A DNA stretch of 64,000 nt from Ruminococcus bromii (lineage in GTDB: Bacteria > Bacillota > Clostridia > Oscillospirales > Acutalibacteraceae): assembly GCF_002834225.1 (NCBI RefSeq), contig NZ_NNSR01000073.1, forward strand, positions 1 through 64,000. The letters are read 5' to 3'. The position numbers were made by a program, and so were the translations under genes. The notes beneath the pieces were generated by a model that saw nothing but the letters and a program-made list of their open reading frames with translations, was not told where the DNA came from and did no database searches. The stretch's first letter is position 1. Each line of letters starts with the position of its first letter. This document shows, one piece after another, positions 1 through 7,359 of this stretch.

Positions 1-7
1 GCAGCTA

Positions 8-33
8 AAAACAGTCCGCAGGACTGTTTTCTT
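8..33. terminator. Terminator-like hairpin at left edge
   Basis: A 10-bp perfect stem (8-17 with 21-30) has a 3-nt loop. Its arms are A-rich on the left and T-rich on the right, so it could work on either strand. It may end a gene lying to the left of the window. Confidence 0.5.
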
Positions 34-140
34 AACGCTGCTACAGTTTTCAAAAAGATAATTGTATATTTGCTATTATCAACCCAAAAGTCAGTTGTGG
101 CTTTGGGGATTTATTTGTATGCGGCGGTTTACATTTCTGC

Positions 141-169
141 TTGAATATAAAAACCATCTTTGATATAAT
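141..169 (+). promoter_or_regulatory. Promoter of small membrane-peptide gene, copy 1
   Basis: TTGAAT (141-146) and TATAAT (164-169) are separated by exactly 17 nt. The predicted start is near 176, giving a 5' UTR of about 55 nt before the 26-codon ORF at 231. The second copy of this locus has the same hexamer arrangement in an otherwise different upstream sequence, which supports a real promoter. Confidence 0.7.
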
Positions 170-202
170 AAGCCTCGTAAGGAAACGGTGGCGGCTGTTT
201 CG

Positions 203-222
203 ACTCCCTTGTGAAAGGGGGT
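203..222 (+). promoter_or_regulatory. Shine-Dalgarno-sequestering GNRA hairpin, copy 1
   Basis: Bases 203-210 pair with 215-222 to give an 8-bp stem with one G-U pair, closed by the tetraloop GTGA. The right arm is the AAGGGGGT ribosome binding site of the ORF at 231, so the stem hides it. Copy 2 has the same stem with a GCGA loop. Both loops fit the GNRA consensus, so the structure looks conserved. Such occlusion is common in type I toxin mRNAs. Confidence 0.65.
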
Positions 223-230
223 GTATTCCA

Positions 231-311
231 ATGGCAGAGATTACATATTTATTTGTTCTCGCAATTGCTTTCGTGGCTTTTAATGAAGTCATTAAGAATA
301 TAAAGAAATAA
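231..311 (+). CDS. 26-aa hydrophobic peptide, putative type I toxin (copy 1)
   Basis: A 26-codon ORF starts at ATG 231, 8 nt after a very strong AAGGGGGT ribosome binding site, and ends at TAA 309. The peptide has a short polar N-terminus, one hydrophobic helix (about residues 5-17) and a basic C-terminus ending NIKK. This is the general shape of small membrane toxins such as TxpA or holin-like peptides, but I do not recognise the family. A near-identical copy lies at 15989-16069 with one Ala-to-Val change. Each copy has its own sense promoter, a hairpin over the ribosome binding site, a stop-overlapping hairpin and a consensus antisense promoter downstream. I infer a type I toxin-antitoxin-like locus. 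Toxicity is not shown by sequence. A regulatory or signalling peptide is an alternative. Confidence 0.6.
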   Translation: MAEITYLFVLAIAFVAFNEVIKNIKK

Positions 312-386
312 CCGCCCTGTGTAGCGACAGAGCGGTTAAATGAAAATAAACCAAAATGTAAGCGAAACAGCTAAAGCTGTTTCCTT
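298..386 (-). ncRNA. Predicted antisense RNA, copy 1
   Basis: The minus-strand promoter at 393-421 would start a transcript near 386. It would begin with the 358-388 stem and run across the toxin 3' UTR into the last codons. The 310-337 hairpin, read on this strand, is followed by a U-rich stretch (ATTTCTTTATATTCTT) and is the likely end. Length would be about 90 nt. The layout resembles txpA/ratA, where the two RNAs overlap at their 3' ends. The ends are inferred. Confidence 0.5.
310..337. terminator. Hairpin overlapping toxin stop codon, copy 1
   Basis: AACCGC (310-315) pairs with GCGGTT (332-337), and CTGT (317-320) with ACAG (327-330), with one mismatch between the two parts. It starts inside the TAA stop. 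The copy-2 hairpin keeps the outer five pairs and has compensated changes in the inner part. It could end transcription in either direction. Confidence 0.5.
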
Positions 387-388
387 AC
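358..388. promoter_or_regulatory. Strong stem-loop at the predicted 5' end of the antisense RNA
   Basis: GAAACAGCT (364-372) and AGCTGTTTC (375-383) are perfect complements, extended by GTAAG (358-362) with CTTAC (384-388). On the minus strand this would be the first structure of the antisense RNA. It could stabilise that RNA or act as a contact loop with the sense RNA. Confidence 0.45.
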
Positions 389-392
389 CTAT

Positions 393-421
393 ATATTAAC
401 ATCTAATTTTAAATATGTCAA
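393..421 (-). promoter_or_regulatory. Consensus antisense promoter, copy 1
   Basis: On the minus strand TTGACA (complement of 416-421) is followed by exactly 17 nt and TAATAT (complement of 393-398). It points back at the toxin ORF and no protein gene lies in its path. The second copy keeps the same hexamers and spacing (TTGACT-17-TATAAT) although the surrounding bases differ. Confidence 0.7.
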
Positions 422-428
422 TTGTTTT

Positions 429-460
429 CGGTGTGTAGTATTTACGCACCGTTTTATTTT
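429..460 (+). terminator. Hairpin with T tract
   Basis: CGGTG (429-433) pairs with CACCG (447-451), with GTA/TAC pairing further in, and is followed by TTTTATTTT. It may catch read-through from the toxin gene. Confidence 0.4.
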
Positions 461-569
461 GTGCAGATTAGTTGTTAATTGATACATCATAATATAGTAA
501 AAAGTTTGGTTTTGCAATCAAAGTGATTGGCGAACGGAGTTTACCGCTACAGAAATTTTCAATTTTCAA

Positions 570-1337
570 TTAACGTGGTTGCATTGCCAACATCAAAATG
601 CCCATAATAATCGGTTGGTGTGCTAAATAAATCCACAGGCTGTATCTGCCGATTTTATCAAGCACGGGGATTTTTAATTCAAAGTATTTCGTAAGATTTT
701 TTTCAACAATGAAATTCCAGAGATAAAAGCCTGCCGCAAAGAGGAAAATCCACGGAAAGAGCGGAAAAAAGTCTGTTGAAAAAAAGTCCGAAGAAGGAAA
801 TCCCAGAAACGCAAGGTACTTGCACGAATAGAGAAAATCGGGCAATTTTACGATATCCAGCCCGAAAAGTCCGACATAGCCTTTTGGCACATCATACGAA
901 ACCGCATACAGCAAAAATGAAATCAACGCTCCCGACAGGGGGCGAATTTTTTTGAGATTATCCGACAGAACGGAAACAATCATCATTGAACAGCCTATCA
1001 GATTCAGCACACCGAACCACACCGCCTGATTCGGTTCGGCAATCACAGTAACGCAGGTAACGGCAAAGCCCGCAAGATTTAAAAGAATACCTCTTTTTAT
1101 GCCGTTTCTCGTAAAGTTAAGGCACATTCCCGAAACAAGTATGAACACCACGCAGATACTGCGTTCCCAGACCGCTGTCATGGGATAAAAATACCAGCTT
1201 GTGTTAATGCCGTATATCATAAACAGGTCGTAACACAGGTGAAACGCAATCATACTGATGATTGAAATTCCACGCAGGGAGTCGAGAAGATAATATCTTT
1301 TGTTTTCTTTTAACAAGGCTTTACCGTTTGGATTCAT
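570..1337 (-). CDS. DUF1624 (heparan-alpha-glucosaminide N-acetyltransferase-like) membrane protein
   Basis: The 255-aa protein is a polytopic membrane protein of the acyltransferase type. Near the N-terminus it has the motif LDSLRGISIISMIAFHLCYD, typical of DUF1624/HGSNAT_cat proteins, with the arginine and the histidine in the first helix that this group conserves. The family transfers acyl groups across the membrane to sugars, but the acceptor here is unknown. Several further hydrophobic segments follow, and the C-terminal SLWIYLAHQPIIMGIL is also typical. The start is ATG 1337; a TTG lies one codon upstream. An AAGGA site precedes both. It directly follows the ABC permease gene and probably shares its transcript. 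The link between them is not clear. Confidence 0.8.
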   Translation of the reverse strand: MNPNGKALLKENKRYYLLDSLRGISIISMIAFHLCYDLFMIYGINTSWYFYPMTAVWERSICVVFILVSGMCLNFTRNGIKRGILLNLAGFAVTCVTVIAEPNQAVWFGVLNLIGCSMMIVSVLSDNLKKIRPLSGALISFLLYAVSYDVPKGYVGLFGLDIVKLPDFLYSCKYLAFLGFPSSDFFSTDFFPLFPWIFLFAAGFYLWNFIVEKNLTKYFELKIPVLDKIGRYSLWIYLAHQPIIMGILMLAMQPR

Positions 1338-1340
1338 CAA

Positions 1341-2087
1341 TTATTTATTCCTTTTCATCATAACGGAAAAGACGACCGCAGCTAAAACAAGCAACACAAC
1401 CGCATATCCGCAGACGGGGAGAAGCTCGGGCATAATATCAGAATAATTGCCCGAAATTGTATCTCTTGCCGCATTAACTGCATGAGCAAACGGGAGTGCG
1501 TTTGCAAAGCTTTTGAACCAACCGCTGATCATTGCGGTGTCAAACCAAATGTTTGAGAACCACGCAGAAAGGTTTGTGAGCAATGCACCGCAGATTCCGC
1601 CGACAGCCTTTTCATTCAGAAGCGTGCCGATCAGAAGTCCGAGCGAGATAAACACAACTGCAATCGGAATGTTTACCGCAAGCATAAGTAAAATGTTTAC
1701 GCTGACATCAAGCCCGAGGAAGAACGCAACAACAACGCATACGGCACTCTGCAAAATTGCCATTGGCAAAAGCGGAAGTGTGTAGCCGATAATAAATTCA
1801 TGAGCCTTGAGCGGAGATGTGAACAATCTCATCATAAAGCTTGTAGTTCTGTCCTTTGCAATGAGCATTGACGAGAACAGCGAGATAAAGCTCATTCCGA
1901 AAACCGTAATACCGGGCGTCAGCTTGTCAATGTTGAACATTGTCATCTGAGCCTGTTCGTGGATTGCCGAATTTATTGCCGACAACAAAAGAAGAAGTAC
2001 AACGGGAAATCCGAGTCCGAAACAGAATGTCAGCGGATCACGGAGAATTTCCTTTGTGTTTCGTGAGGCGAACGCAGTCAATCTCAT
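1341..2087 (-). CDS. ABC-2 type transporter permease
   Basis: The 248-aa protein has about six hydrophobic segments in the ABC-2 export-permease layout: an N-terminal cytoplasmic stretch, a first helix (residues about 20-40), a loop rich in charged residues, then helices 2-6 ending at a short basic tail. The start codon shares one base with the stop of the ATPase gene (TAATG), so the two are translationally coupled and form one exporter. Families of this type export drugs, lipids or peptides; the substrate cannot be read from the sequence. Confidence 0.88.
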   Translation of the reverse strand: MRLTAFASRNTKEILRDPLTFCFGLGFPVVLLLLLSAINSAIHEQAQMTMFNIDKLTPGITVFGMSFISLFSSMLIAKDRTTSFMMRLFTSPLKAHEFIIGYTLPLLPMAILQSAVCVVVAFFLGLDVSVNILLMLAVNIPIAVVFISLGLLIGTLLNEKAVGGICGALLTNLSAWFSNIWFDTAMISGWFKSFANALPFAHAVNAARDTISGNYSDIMPELLPVCGYAVVLLVLAAVVFSVMMKRNK

Positions 2088-2815
2088 TACAACGCACCTC
2101 CGTTTGTCAGCTTAACAAAAGCCGACTCAAAATCTTTTTCACCCGAAAGGGCAACAAGCTCATCGGCAGTACCCTCTGCCATAAATTTGCTGTGAGCCAT
2201 AATTCCGATTCTGTCGCAGAGTGCAACAGCCTCTTCAAGGTAGTGCGTTGTGAGAATAACGGTGATTTTACCCTTGAGCTTTTCAATCTCAGCCCAAAGG
2301 CTGTGTCTTGCAATTACATCGAGTCCGAGCGTGGGTTCGTCAAGAAAGAGAATTTTCGGCTCTGAGATAAGTGCCATTGCGATGCTCAATCTTCTCACCT
2401 CACCGCCCGACAGCTTTTTAGCCTTGCGGTTTTCAAATTCCTGCATGGAAAAGCGTTCAATAATATCGCTTGCCTTGGCTTTGGCAGCTTTCTTTGAAAA
2501 GCCGTAAACCTCTGCCATAAGTTCAAGATTTTCTCTTGCGGTAAGGTTCATTGCCGCCGCACTTTCCTGCGGTGAAATTCCGATAATCTGCTTAACAGCC
2601 GCCCTGTCGGTTTTTATGCTGTGACCGAGAAGTTCGGCGTCACCCGATGTCGGCATAATAAGCGTTGTGAGCATTTTCATTGTTGTTGTTTTTCCTGCAC
2701 CGTTGACTCCGAGCAAGCCATACATTTCGCCCTCGTTAATTTTTAGGTCAAGGTTGGAAACAGCCGTTTTTTCCTTATATTTTTTTGTGAGTTTTTCTGT
2801 TTTTATTGCGTACAT
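2087..2815 (-). CDS. ABC transporter ATP-binding protein
   Basis: The 242-aa nucleotide-binding subunit has all expected motifs: Walker A GVNGAGKT (36-43), signature LSGGE (135-139), Walker B ILFLDEP (155-161) and the switch histidine at about 191 (LTTHYLEEA). The layout matches the DrrA/CcmA-like export ATPases that partner ABC-2 permeases. It overlaps the permease gene by one base. Upstream lies an XRE/AbrB regulator on the same strand, 42 bases away, which may control the exporter. The substrate is unknown. Confidence 0.93.
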   Translation of the reverse strand: MYAIKTEKLTKKYKEKTAVSNLDLKINEGEMYGLLGVNGAGKTTTMKMLTTLIMPTSGDAELLGHSIKTDRAAVKQIIGISPQESAAAMNLTARENLELMAEVYGFSKKAAKAKASDIIERFSMQEFENRKAKKLSGGEVRRLSIAMALISEPKILFLDEPTLGLDVIARHSLWAEIEKLKGKITVILTTHYLEEAVALCDRIGIMAHSKFMAEGTADELVALSGEKDFESAFVKLTNGGAL

Positions 2816-2857
2816 ATTTTCTCCTCAATTCAGGATAAAAGGGATTCAAGTCAAATT

Positions 2858-3268
2858 TTACTTCATTAACTTATCAAAGGGATTTTTTATCTTTGCAAGT
2901 GCCATGCCCTTTTTCTCGTCACCGAGAACCAGAAGCCTGTCGCCTGCTTCAATTCCGAAAACTTTTCTTGCGTGTTTCGGAAGCGTAATCTGTCCTCTTT
3001 CGCTGACCTTAACAATGCCGAAAATGTACTTTCCGTCACCGTCGGGAGTAAGTGCGTCAGATTCTTCCTCGTAAAAAGGACACACAAGAAGCATTTCTAC
3101 CGTAGTTTCAAAAATCTGCGCCATCGTCACGCATTTTTCAACATCGGGAATAGATTCTTCATTTTCCCATTTTGCAACAGATTGTCTTGAAACCTCAAGC
3201 TTTTCGGCAAGGTCTTCTTGTGAATAGCCGTACTTTTTCCGAAGATACTTCAAATTCATACCAATCAT
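2858..3268 (-). CDS. XRE-family regulator with C-terminal AbrB-like domain
   Basis: The protein of about 136 aa has two DNA-binding parts. Residues 5-55 form a lambda-repressor-type helix-turn-helix (YSQEDLAEKLEVSRQSVAKW). Residues about 90-125 match the SpoVT/AbrB swapped-hairpin fold (VSERGQITLPKHARKVFGIE). I chose ATG 3268 because the AGGAGG site lies 10 nt before it; the ATG at 3277 is only 1 nt from that site. It heads the minus-strand group with the ABC exporter and probably regulates it. An inverted repeat at 3329-3347 could be its operator. Confidence 0.85.
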   Translation of the reverse strand: MIGMNLKYLRKKYGYSQEDLAEKLEVSRQSVAKWENEESIPDVEKCVTMAQIFETTVEMLLVCPFYEEESDALTPDGDGKYIFGIVKVSERGQITLPKHARKVFGIEAGDRLLVLGDEKKGMALAKIKNPFDKLMK

Positions 3269-3328
3269 ACTTTTCATACCTCCTGATTTAAGTATATTTC
3301 ATATGTAACGCAATTTCTACCAACCTTA

Positions 3329-3347
3329 TTTTACACTTTATGTAAAA
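3329..3347. promoter_or_regulatory. Inverted repeat, candidate operator
   Basis: TTTTACA (3329-3335) and TGTAAAA (3341-3347) form a perfect 7-5-7 dyad about 60 bases upstream of the XRE/AbrB gene. Position and symmetry suit an autoregulatory operator. No strong promoter hexamers are seen beside it, so this is a weak call. Confidence 0.35.
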
Positions 3348-3534
3348 ATCGGTTGCATAATCCCTTATATGATTTATGATAGACTTCCTTGCAGATTTTG
3401 TCAAACAAAATTGGATTTTGCCGTTTTAACACTATGTTCGTGTTATTTAAATATATATATCATGGTTTTGTTCACAAAACTGTCACATTGCAATGTTAAA
3501 ATCAAACTAATATCGTATGTACGGAGGACATATT

Positions 3535-4113
3535 ATGAAAAAACCTACTAAAAGAGATACAGTCAATCTGTTTTTCTCAGCATTCCTGATTGTTGCATTT
3601 ATCGTTTGCGCACATTTCTTTTCACAGTACGCGTCAGCTCTTTCACAGCCGATCGGTTCAATTATCCCGATTCTCGTTTACGCTGTGTTCGGTCTGCTTG
3701 TATTCTATGCAACCCGCGTCGGTGACGGCAAAGCGGTAAAGCGTTTTTCACTTGTAACTCTCATTGTAATGGTACTTCCTTCACTCTACATAATCATTGC
3801 GTCGCTTGCTCCCGGACTTCCGCTTAACAGCGTGTTTGCAAACGCAAGCGGTTCGGGTCTTAGTGTTATCGTAACGCTTGCAAGTATCGCACTCGGCTAT
3901 GGTATTCCTTATTCATTCTTAAGCGGTTTTGAGCTTGCGAGAGAAGATGCTGTCGAGGATGAAACAAGTGAGCATGTTCAGGGCGGTATTGAGGCTGATC
4001 TTGCAGATGATGAAAATGCCGAGGACACAAGCTTTGAGGAAACAGATGAAGCATCGGAAGATGTTTCCGAAAGCGAATCAACCGATGAAACCGACAACGG
4101 CGAAGAGGCTTGA
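3535..4113 (+). CDS. Membrane protein with acidic C-terminal tail, unknown function
   Basis: I do not recognise this 192-aa protein. It has four hydrophobic segments (about residues 12-32, 42-60, 72-92, 105-130). The last 60 residues are almost all Asp, Glu, Ser and Thr and are probably disordered. ATG 3535 is chosen because a CGGAGGAC site lies 7 nt upstream; an earlier in-frame ATG at 3517 lacks one. A strong terminator follows at 4140, so it is likely a single-gene unit. The acidic tail could be a cytoplasmic interaction segment. Confidence 0.7.
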   Translation: MKKPTKRDTVNLFFSAFLIVAFIVCAHFFSQYASALSQPIGSIIPILVYAVFGLLVFYATRVGDGKAVKRFSLVTLIVMVLPSLYIIIASLAPGLPLNSVFANASGSGLSVIVTLASIALGYGIPYSFLSGFELAREDAVEDETSEHVQGGIEADLADDENAEDTSFEETDEASEDVSESESTDETDNGEEA

Positions 4114-4139
4114 TCTGTAAAACAAATTTTAAACAACAG

Positions 4140-4171
4140 GTACCCACACGGCTTGTGCGGGTACTTTTTGT
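4140..4171 (+). terminator. Intrinsic terminator
   Basis: GTACCC (4140-4145) with GGGTAC (4159-4164), extended inward by CAC/GTG, followed by TTTTT. It ends the gene at 3535-4113. Confidence 0.8.
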
Positions 4172-4336
4172 ATGTGCCAAAAGTCTGTGTAACGGAAAAA
4201 TACGCTCTTAAGCTAATAGTGCTAATATTCAGTTGACAAAATCCCACGGCTGTTTTATTATTTTGGTACAGGGTGCGTGTAATGAAAAGTGCCGTGTTTC
4301 TGTTTGAAAAATTTTCTTTTAAGGGAGAATTACATA

Positions 4337-5155
4337 ATGGACGATAACAATAAATATAATAAAAGCAAGGATTATGAGCCTGACAACTTTGATGACGAGG
4401 TCGCTTTTCCAACAAGGAGAAGCAACCCTGCAAAAAAGCCTGTTGAGGATTACGGCGACAGCTTTGGCGAGGATATAATGTTCCCGTCGGATTATGACGA
4501 AGACGCCGTTCATATGCCTGAGATTGACTTTGATGACGATATGGCAACACCTGTAAAAATGCCGTCGGAGAGAGATGACATTGCACAGGCTCCCGATTAC
4601 GGTGACAATTTTGATTCACAGACCGGAGAACAGGTGTCAAAGGCAACAATGGATTTTCAGTATGACCTTTCGGCTGACGACAGGGGCAACTACTATACCA
4701 AGTCAACAATCCGCCCGGAGCGTAAAAAGGTTGTGAAAAAGAAGAAGAGAACAAGCCGTAATATGGCTGTTATCCTTACGATTGCGGCGGTAATCTGCCT
4801 TATAATTGCTGTTGTTTTTGCGTTTACGCAGTGCAGCTCGCAAAAAAAAGACGAAAAAGTCACAACATCACCGTCAACAGAGCAGGTGACAACGGAACAG
4901 CCGACAACCGAATACGGTGACGATAACTATGTTCCCGTTTACACGGAAGAGCCGACATACGAACCCGAAACGGAGTATGTGCCTGAAACAGAAGCCCCCG
5001 TGCAGACAGAACCGCAGACGGAGTATGTGCCTGAAACAGAGCCGCCGCAGAGCAGTGATATCAGCACCTCCGAATCGTCACAGGTATCCGAAGACCTACA
5101 GCCGACTCAGGCACAGAGCGATAACGGCGATGAGCCGTATGTTAAAGAAAACTGA
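4337..5155 (+). CDS. Single-pass membrane protein with acidic N-terminus and Thr/Pro/Glu-rich tail
   Basis: This 272-aa protein of unknown function starts at ATG 4337 after an AAGGGAG site. Residues 1-130 are strongly acidic, with many Asp-Asp-Phe and Asp-Tyr groups, and probably lie in the cytoplasm. A basic stop (RKKVVKKKKRTSRN) precedes one membrane helix (about 145-165). The rest is a low-complexity Thr/Pro/Glu tail with repeated YVPETE units, likely outside the cell. The later DHHW protein (42009) has a similar basic-then-helix arrangement. A structural cell-wall-spanning or stress-sensing role is possible but not shown. Confidence 0.7.
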   Translation: MDDNNKYNKSKDYEPDNFDDEVAFPTRRSNPAKKPVEDYGDSFGEDIMFPSDYDEDAVHMPEIDFDDDMATPVKMPSERDDIAQAPDYGDNFDSQTGEQVSKATMDFQYDLSADDRGNYYTKSTIRPERKKVVKKKKRTSRNMAVILTIAAVICLIIAVVFAFTQCSSQKKDEKVTTSPSTEQVTTEQPTTEYGDDNYVPVYTEEPTYEPETEYVPETEAPVQTEPQTEYVPETEPPQSSDISTSESSQVSEDLQPTQAQSDNGDEPYVKEN

Positions 5156-5215
5156 TTGTTTTCTTTTAATAACTTAAAAATGAAATTATAGATTATGAAA
5201 TTGGAGATGTTTTGA

Positions 5216-6040
5216 ATGGGTTGTACCCACGATTGTTCAAGCTGTTCTTCGGACTGCAAAAGTAAAGCTCAGGATTTGCACGAGGAACTCAATAAATACA
5301 GCAGTGTAAAAAAAGTAATCGGCGTTGTGTCAGGCAAGGGCGGAGTTGGCAAGAGCCTTGTAACCTCAATGCTTGCCGTAACATTTAACAGACTCGGCAA
5401 AAAGACGGCTGTTCTTGATGCCGATATAACAGGTCCGTCAATTCCAAAGGCATTCGGAGTACATGAGAGATGCAGAGGCAACGGTGAGGGGATTTTTCCT
5501 GTTGTTACCGAAACGGGAATTAAGATGATTTCCGTAAACCTTCTTCTTGAACATGAAACCGACCCCGTAGTTTGGCGTTCGCCTGTTATTACAGGCACGG
5601 TAAAGCAGTTTTGGAAGGATGTTATCTGGGAGGATGTCGATTATATGTTTGTTGATATGCCTCCGGGAACAGGAGATGTTCCGCTCACTGTGTTCCAAAG
5701 CTTGCCGATTGACGGCATTGTTATTGTTGCATCGCCGCAGGAGCTGGTTTCAATGATAGTTCAAAAGGCTGTTAAAATGGCAAAGATGATGAATGTGCCG
5801 ATTTTAGGTCTTGTTGAAAATATGAGCTGGTTTATGTGTCCCAATTGCGGAAAGAAACACAGCATTTTCGGTGACAGCCATATTGACGGGATTGCAAAGG
5901 AATATGATACTCAGGTACTTGCAAAGCTTCCGATTGACCCCGAGCTTGCAAAATGTGTTGATGAGGGAAAAATTGAACTTTTCAGCGGAGATTATCTTGA
6001 TGATGCGGCAGAAATAATTGAAAAAGAGCTTAGCAAATAA
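5216..6040 (+). CDS. Mrp/NBP35-family iron-sulfur carrier ATPase (ApbC-like)
   Basis: The 274-aa P-loop ATPase belongs to the Mrp/NBP35/ApbC family, which carries and transfers Fe-S clusters in the cytoplasm. The deviant Walker A is GKGGVGKS (40-47). The cluster-binding CPNC pair lies at 208-211 (ENMSWFMCPNCG). The N-terminus carries four cysteines (C3, C7, C10, C14), recalling the N-terminal cluster of NBP35; many bacterial Mrp proteins lack it. The ribosome binding site is GGAGATG, 6 nt before ATG 5216. The gene sits between two envelope proteins with no evident partner. Confidence 0.9.
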   Translation: MGCTHDCSSCSSDCKSKAQDLHEELNKYSSVKKVIGVVSGKGGVGKSLVTSMLAVTFNRLGKKTAVLDADITGPSIPKAFGVHERCRGNGEGIFPVVTETGIKMISVNLLLEHETDPVVWRSPVITGTVKQFWKDVIWEDVDYMFVDMPPGTGDVPLTVFQSLPIDGIVIVASPQELVSMIVQKAVKMAKMMNVPILGLVENMSWFMCPNCGKKHSIFGDSHIDGIAKEYDTQVLAKLPIDPELAKCVDEGKIELFSGDYLDDAAEIIEKELSK

Positions 6041-6116
6041 GCATTTGCAATATTATGCTTTTTTGCTGTAATTAACAAGCATAATTTCAAAACTGCAAAC
6101 AGGAGGAGTAAGCAAT

Positions 6117-7169
6117 ATGAAATGCCCTAATTGCGGCTTTGAGGCAAACGGAAAATTTTGTGAAAATTGCGGTTCACCGCTTGCCCAAAACAGCTCACGA
6201 AAAAACACGGAAGGTGTAAACAGCTTTGAGCAAGATAATCACAACGCAGTGCCCGAACAGCCGAGATATGATTATAACACAGAGAACCAAACCTGCGGTC
6301 AGTCGTATCCGAATAATCAGCAGTACGGTCAGCAGAGCCACGGCGGATTCGGTCAAAATCAAAATTGTGCGGGCAGCGGTCAGCAGTTCACAAATTCACA
6401 TAATGGCAGCGGTCAGCAGTTTTCAAGTGCTCCGAACAGCAAAAAAACCGCTGCTATAATAATAAGCGTTATCAGCGGTATAATTATACTTATAATAGTT
6501 GTCACAGCTATTTTGATTTGCAATTTACTGCCAAAGTTTATGGATATGGCGAATGAATATGCCGACAGTGCTTTTGACGCAGCGTCAAGCTATATTTCTG
6601 ATGAATTTCAACAAGAAACTATCGCTCCGACAGAAGATCCTGACGCTTACGATAAGGTCGATGAAAATACTCATCTGAGATACAGAGAGAGCGATAATTA
6701 TGACGGCATCGTAATTACGGGCGCAGAGTATGAGTTCTATGAAAGCTACATAAACAGTGACGAAAAGAAATTTACAATCAACATTCCGTCGGAGCTGAAC
6801 GGCAAAAAGGTTGTTGAAGTTGAATATATAACAGTTTATGTTCCGGACAAAGAGATTACGATTGTAATTCCGGATACCGTTAAGATTATCGGAAGTTACG
6901 CTTTCTGCTACAGCGATGATGTTGTTGCAGTAGAAATTCCGAACAGCGTAGAAGTAATCGGCAGCGATGCTTTTGTAGGCGATCCAAAGCTTAAAAAGAT
7001 AACCGTTCCCGATTCCGTAAAGGAAATGGACGATTGCGGTCTTGGCTTTAATACTGACGATAATTATAAAAAAGTTAAGATTCAAGACTTTAAAATGTAT
7101 TGCAAAAAGGGTTCTGCCGCCGAAAATTACGCAAAAGATAACGACTTTTCGTATGAGATAATTAAATAA
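6117..7169 (+). CDS. Zinc-ribbon membrane protein with BspA-like leucine-rich repeats
   Basis: The 350-aa protein begins with a double-cysteine zinc ribbon (CPNCGFEANGKFCENCG, residues 3-19). A Gln/Gly/Asn/Ser-rich linker follows (about 45-105), then one membrane helix (about 113-137). The extracellular part contains LRR_5/BspA-type repeats (about 230-320), seen as IVIPDTVKIIGSYAF and VEIPNSVEVIGSDAF. Such repeats mediate surface binding in gut Firmicutes and Bacteroidetes. The zinc ribbon plus membrane helix layout is common in Clostridia proteins of unknown function. An AGGAGG site precedes the ATG and a strong terminator follows at 7188. Confidence 0.8.
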   Translation: MKCPNCGFEANGKFCENCGSPLAQNSSRKNTEGVNSFEQDNHNAVPEQPRYDYNTENQTCGQSYPNNQQYGQQSHGGFGQNQNCAGSGQQFTNSHNGSGQQFSSAPNSKKTAAIIISVISGIIILIIVVTAILICNLLPKFMDMANEYADSAFDAASSYISDEFQQETIAPTEDPDAYDKVDENTHLRYRESDNYDGIVITGAEYEFYESYINSDEKKFTINIPSELNGKKVVEVEYITVYVPDKEITIVIPDTVKIIGSYAFCYSDDVVAVEIPNSVEVIGSDAFVGDPKLKKITVPDSVKEMDDCGLGFNTDDNYKKVKIQDFKMYCKKGSAAENYAKDNDFSYEIIK

Positions 7170-7187
7170 AAGTTAATGTAGATTAAA

Positions 7188-7232
7188 AAAACAGCTTTCC
7201 GAGTTTTTTTCGGAAGGCTGTTTCATTTTTTT
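7188..7232 (+). terminator. Intrinsic terminator
   Basis: A long stem (AAACAGC and TTCCGA paired with TCGGAA and GCTGTTT) is followed by CATTTTTTT. It ends the zinc-ribbon protein gene. Confidence 0.8.
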
Positions 7233-7301
7233 CGGATATGTATTTGTTTGTAAAAGATTTGTGTAATTATTTATGGGCTTTAACACAAGAAATATTTTTG
7301 T

Positions 7302-7343
7302 TATAACCATTCGGTAAGGAAATGGCGGCTGTATTTCAGACGG
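7302..7343 (+). repeat. Truncated relic of the toxin promoter/leader
   Basis: A TATAAC box followed by GGTAAGGAAA and GGCGGCTGT, then a TTTC-GAC-like end, matches the segment from the -10 box through the 5' UTR of the toxin locus at 164-205. The ribosome binding site, ORF and antisense promoter are absent. I read it as a decayed partial copy. The match is short. Confidence 0.35.
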
Positions 7344-7359
7344 AAGGACACGGTTTACC

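Noticed and set aside
50..292. 80-codon minus-strand ORF across the toxin locus
   Set aside because: It is the antisense frame of the toxin repeat, has no ribosome binding site, and its homologue at 15856-16050 diverges in the N-terminal half.
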